Source: Collinsella sp. AF23-2 (lineage in GTDB: Bacteria; Actinomycetota; Coriobacteriia; Coriobacteriales; Coriobacteriaceae). From it: a DNA stretch of 18,164 bases. The stretch covers positions 1 to 18,164 of the forward strand of contig NZ_QRVG01000004.1 of assembly GCF_003459245.1 (NCBI RefSeq), in the 5' to 3' direction. The position numbers and the translations under genes are program-made. This document shows positions 17,276 to 18,164 of this stretch, piece by piece; the first letter of the stretch is position 1; each line of letters starts with the position of its first letter. Below the pieces are notes generated by a model. It was not told where the DNA came from. It worked only from the letters and a program-made list of their open reading frames with translations, and made no database searches.

Positions 17276-17307
17276 GTGCCTCCGATGCGAAATAAATCGC
17301 TCAGATA

Positions 17308-18072
17308 TTACTGATAATCGACGACGTCGATCCAGTTCTTCAGGAACTCATCGTTCACGTTGCGCTTACGAGCGAGCTCGGAAGCGGCGACGATGCTCGT
17401 CCACTGACGCACGACCTGCATGGGCATGTCGGCGCGGTCGCAGTAGAGCTCCAGGTAGGCCTCAGCCTGATCCTTGCTGTTGAGGGCGAAGAGCAGGTAG
17501 GTGGTGGCAACGTCGGCAGCAGGGGAGCCCTGGGTGGCGTGTGCCCAGTCGCATACATAGAGCTGGCCGTCGTCGCCGACGATGACGTTGGAGGGGTTGA
17601 AGTCGCCGTGGCAGACCTTGAACTCCTTGGTCATGCCGTCCAGACGCTCCTGAAGGTTGTAGCGCGTGGTGGCATTAAGCTGATCAAGGCTGTCGATCAT
17701 GCGGGCGAACTTGTCGCGCTGACGGTTGAGCAGCGGGGAGGTGTAGCCGTGGATCTCGATCTGGAGGTCGACGAACATCTCGAGATACTCACCAAAGCGC
17801 TGGGGCTCGGCAGTCATCTTCTCGGCAAGGGTGGTGCCCGGAACCTTCTCGGTCACGAGCGCCCAGCCGTTGGCGTTCTCGAGCTGGGAAACCTCGAGAG
17901 CCTTGGGGCTGCGGATGCCGCACTCATTGATGCGGGCAAGATTCAAAGCCTCGTTGAACACGTCGGAGACAGGCTTGGTCTCGTTAAAGACCTTGACGAT
18001 CTTGTCGCCCAGGTCGTAAACGACCTTGTTGCCACGGCGGACGAGCTCGGTCTTGGAATCGGGTAGCAGCAT
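17308..18072 (-). CDS. APH/choline-kinase-fold phosphotransferase, substrate unknown
   Basis: A 254-residue protein of the aminoglycoside-phosphotransferase/protein-kinase-like superfamily. The N-lobe has RRGNKVVYDLGDKIVKVF with candidate ATP lysine K27, paired with E41 in FNEALNLARINECGI. A WALVTEKVPGTTLAEKM hinge follows. The C-lobe has the catalytic loop VCHGDFNPSNVIV (H155, D157, N162) and the metal-binding YVCDWA (D175). All kinase residues are present, so it is probably active. The substrate cannot be read: small-molecule kinases for choline, sugars or antibiotics share this pattern, and nothing here favours a resistance role. ATG at 18072 has AAAGGA 7 nt upstream. It converges on proS and is transcribed alone in this window. 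Confidence 0.85.
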   Translation of the reverse strand: MLLPDSKTELVRRGNKVVYDLGDKIVKVFNETKPVSDVFNEALNLARINECGIRSPKALEVSQLENANGWALVTEKVPGTTLAEKMTAEPQRFGEYLEMFVDLQIEIHGYTSPLLNRQRDKFARMIDSLDQLNATTRYNLQERLDGMTKEFKVCHGDFNPSNVIVGDDGQLYVCDWAHATQGSPAADVATTYLLFALNSKDQAEAYLELYCDRADMPMQVVRQWTSIVAASELARKRNVNDEFLKNWIDVVDYQ

Positions 18073-18104
18073 GGTTGCATCCTTTCAACGATGCGATAGA
18101 AGCG

Positions 18105-18143
18105 ACGGCGGGGGTGTGTGAAACACCCGTGCACCCCCGCCGT
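18105..18143. repeat. Perfect 12-bp inverted repeat upstream of the phosphotransferase gene
   Basis: ACGGCGGGGGTG (18105-18116) and CACCCCCGCCGT (18132-18143) are perfectly complementary around a 15-nt centre. Neither strand has a T-tract after the stem, so it is not a standard terminator. It lies 33 nt upstream of the minus-strand start codon, in the gene's 5' region. A weak promoter candidate (TTCACA, 18 nt, TATCGC on the minus strand) would overlap it. It may be a 5'-UTR structure or an operator; the function is not known. Confidence 0.6.
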
Positions 18144-18164
18144 TAAAAACCGTGCTAAAACTAG

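Overview
The window is high-GC bacterial chromosomal DNA carrying an ordinary housekeeping block. Gene content, gene order (yraN-comM-dprA-trmFO-xerC, then rpsB-tsf, then pyrH-frr-uppS-cdsA-dxr-M50 protease-ispG-proS), short intrinsic-terminator-bounded units and G/C-ending codons suggest a Gram-positive of the Coriobacteriia, perhaps Collinsella or a close relative. That placement is an inference from style and synteny. No mobile element, phage gene, CRISPR array, rRNA or tRNA was seen, and no gene looks horizontally acquired.

Layout. (1) 1-580: rplS (L19) with its own promoter, a leader hairpin and a UUCG-loop terminator. (2) 609-1488: rnhB (RNase HII), ending in a 13-bp-stem terminator. 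(3) 1587-6796: yraN, comM, dprA, trmFO and xerC, tightly packed with overlaps or gaps of up to 14 nt. This unit covers DNA processing, competence-type functions, tRNA modification and chromosome-dimer resolution. (4) 6846-8717: rpsB-tsf (S2 and EF-Ts) with a strong extended -10 promoter, a structured leader of about 130 nt and a terminator. (5) 8742-17208: an eight-gene unit pyrH-frr-uppS-cdsA-dxr-rseP-ispG-proS, closed by a 20-bp-stem terminator. (6) 17231-18143, minus strand: an APH/choline-kinase-fold phosphotransferase converging on proS, with a shared bidirectional terminator downstream and an unexplained 12-bp hairpin upstream.

How the genes fit together. Dxr and IspG are two steps of the MEP isoprenoid pathway. 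Their product feeds UppS, which makes undecaprenyl diphosphate for the cell wall, while CdsA makes CDP-diacylglycerol for phospholipids. PyrH supplies UDP for RNA and for wall precursors. S2, EF-Ts, RRF and ProRS serve translation. The block therefore couples growth-rate-linked translation with envelope synthesis.

The most unusual points are three. The M50 site-2 protease has an insertion of about 115 residues with a winged-helix-like segment between its HExxH helix and the next membrane helix. The xerC frame has no ATG, GTG or TTG start that would keep its N-terminal domain, and the best-placed start is ATA after a GGAGG. Several leader hairpins may be regulatory. No clearly new multi-gene system is visible. 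No stretch over about 220 bases lacks a gene.
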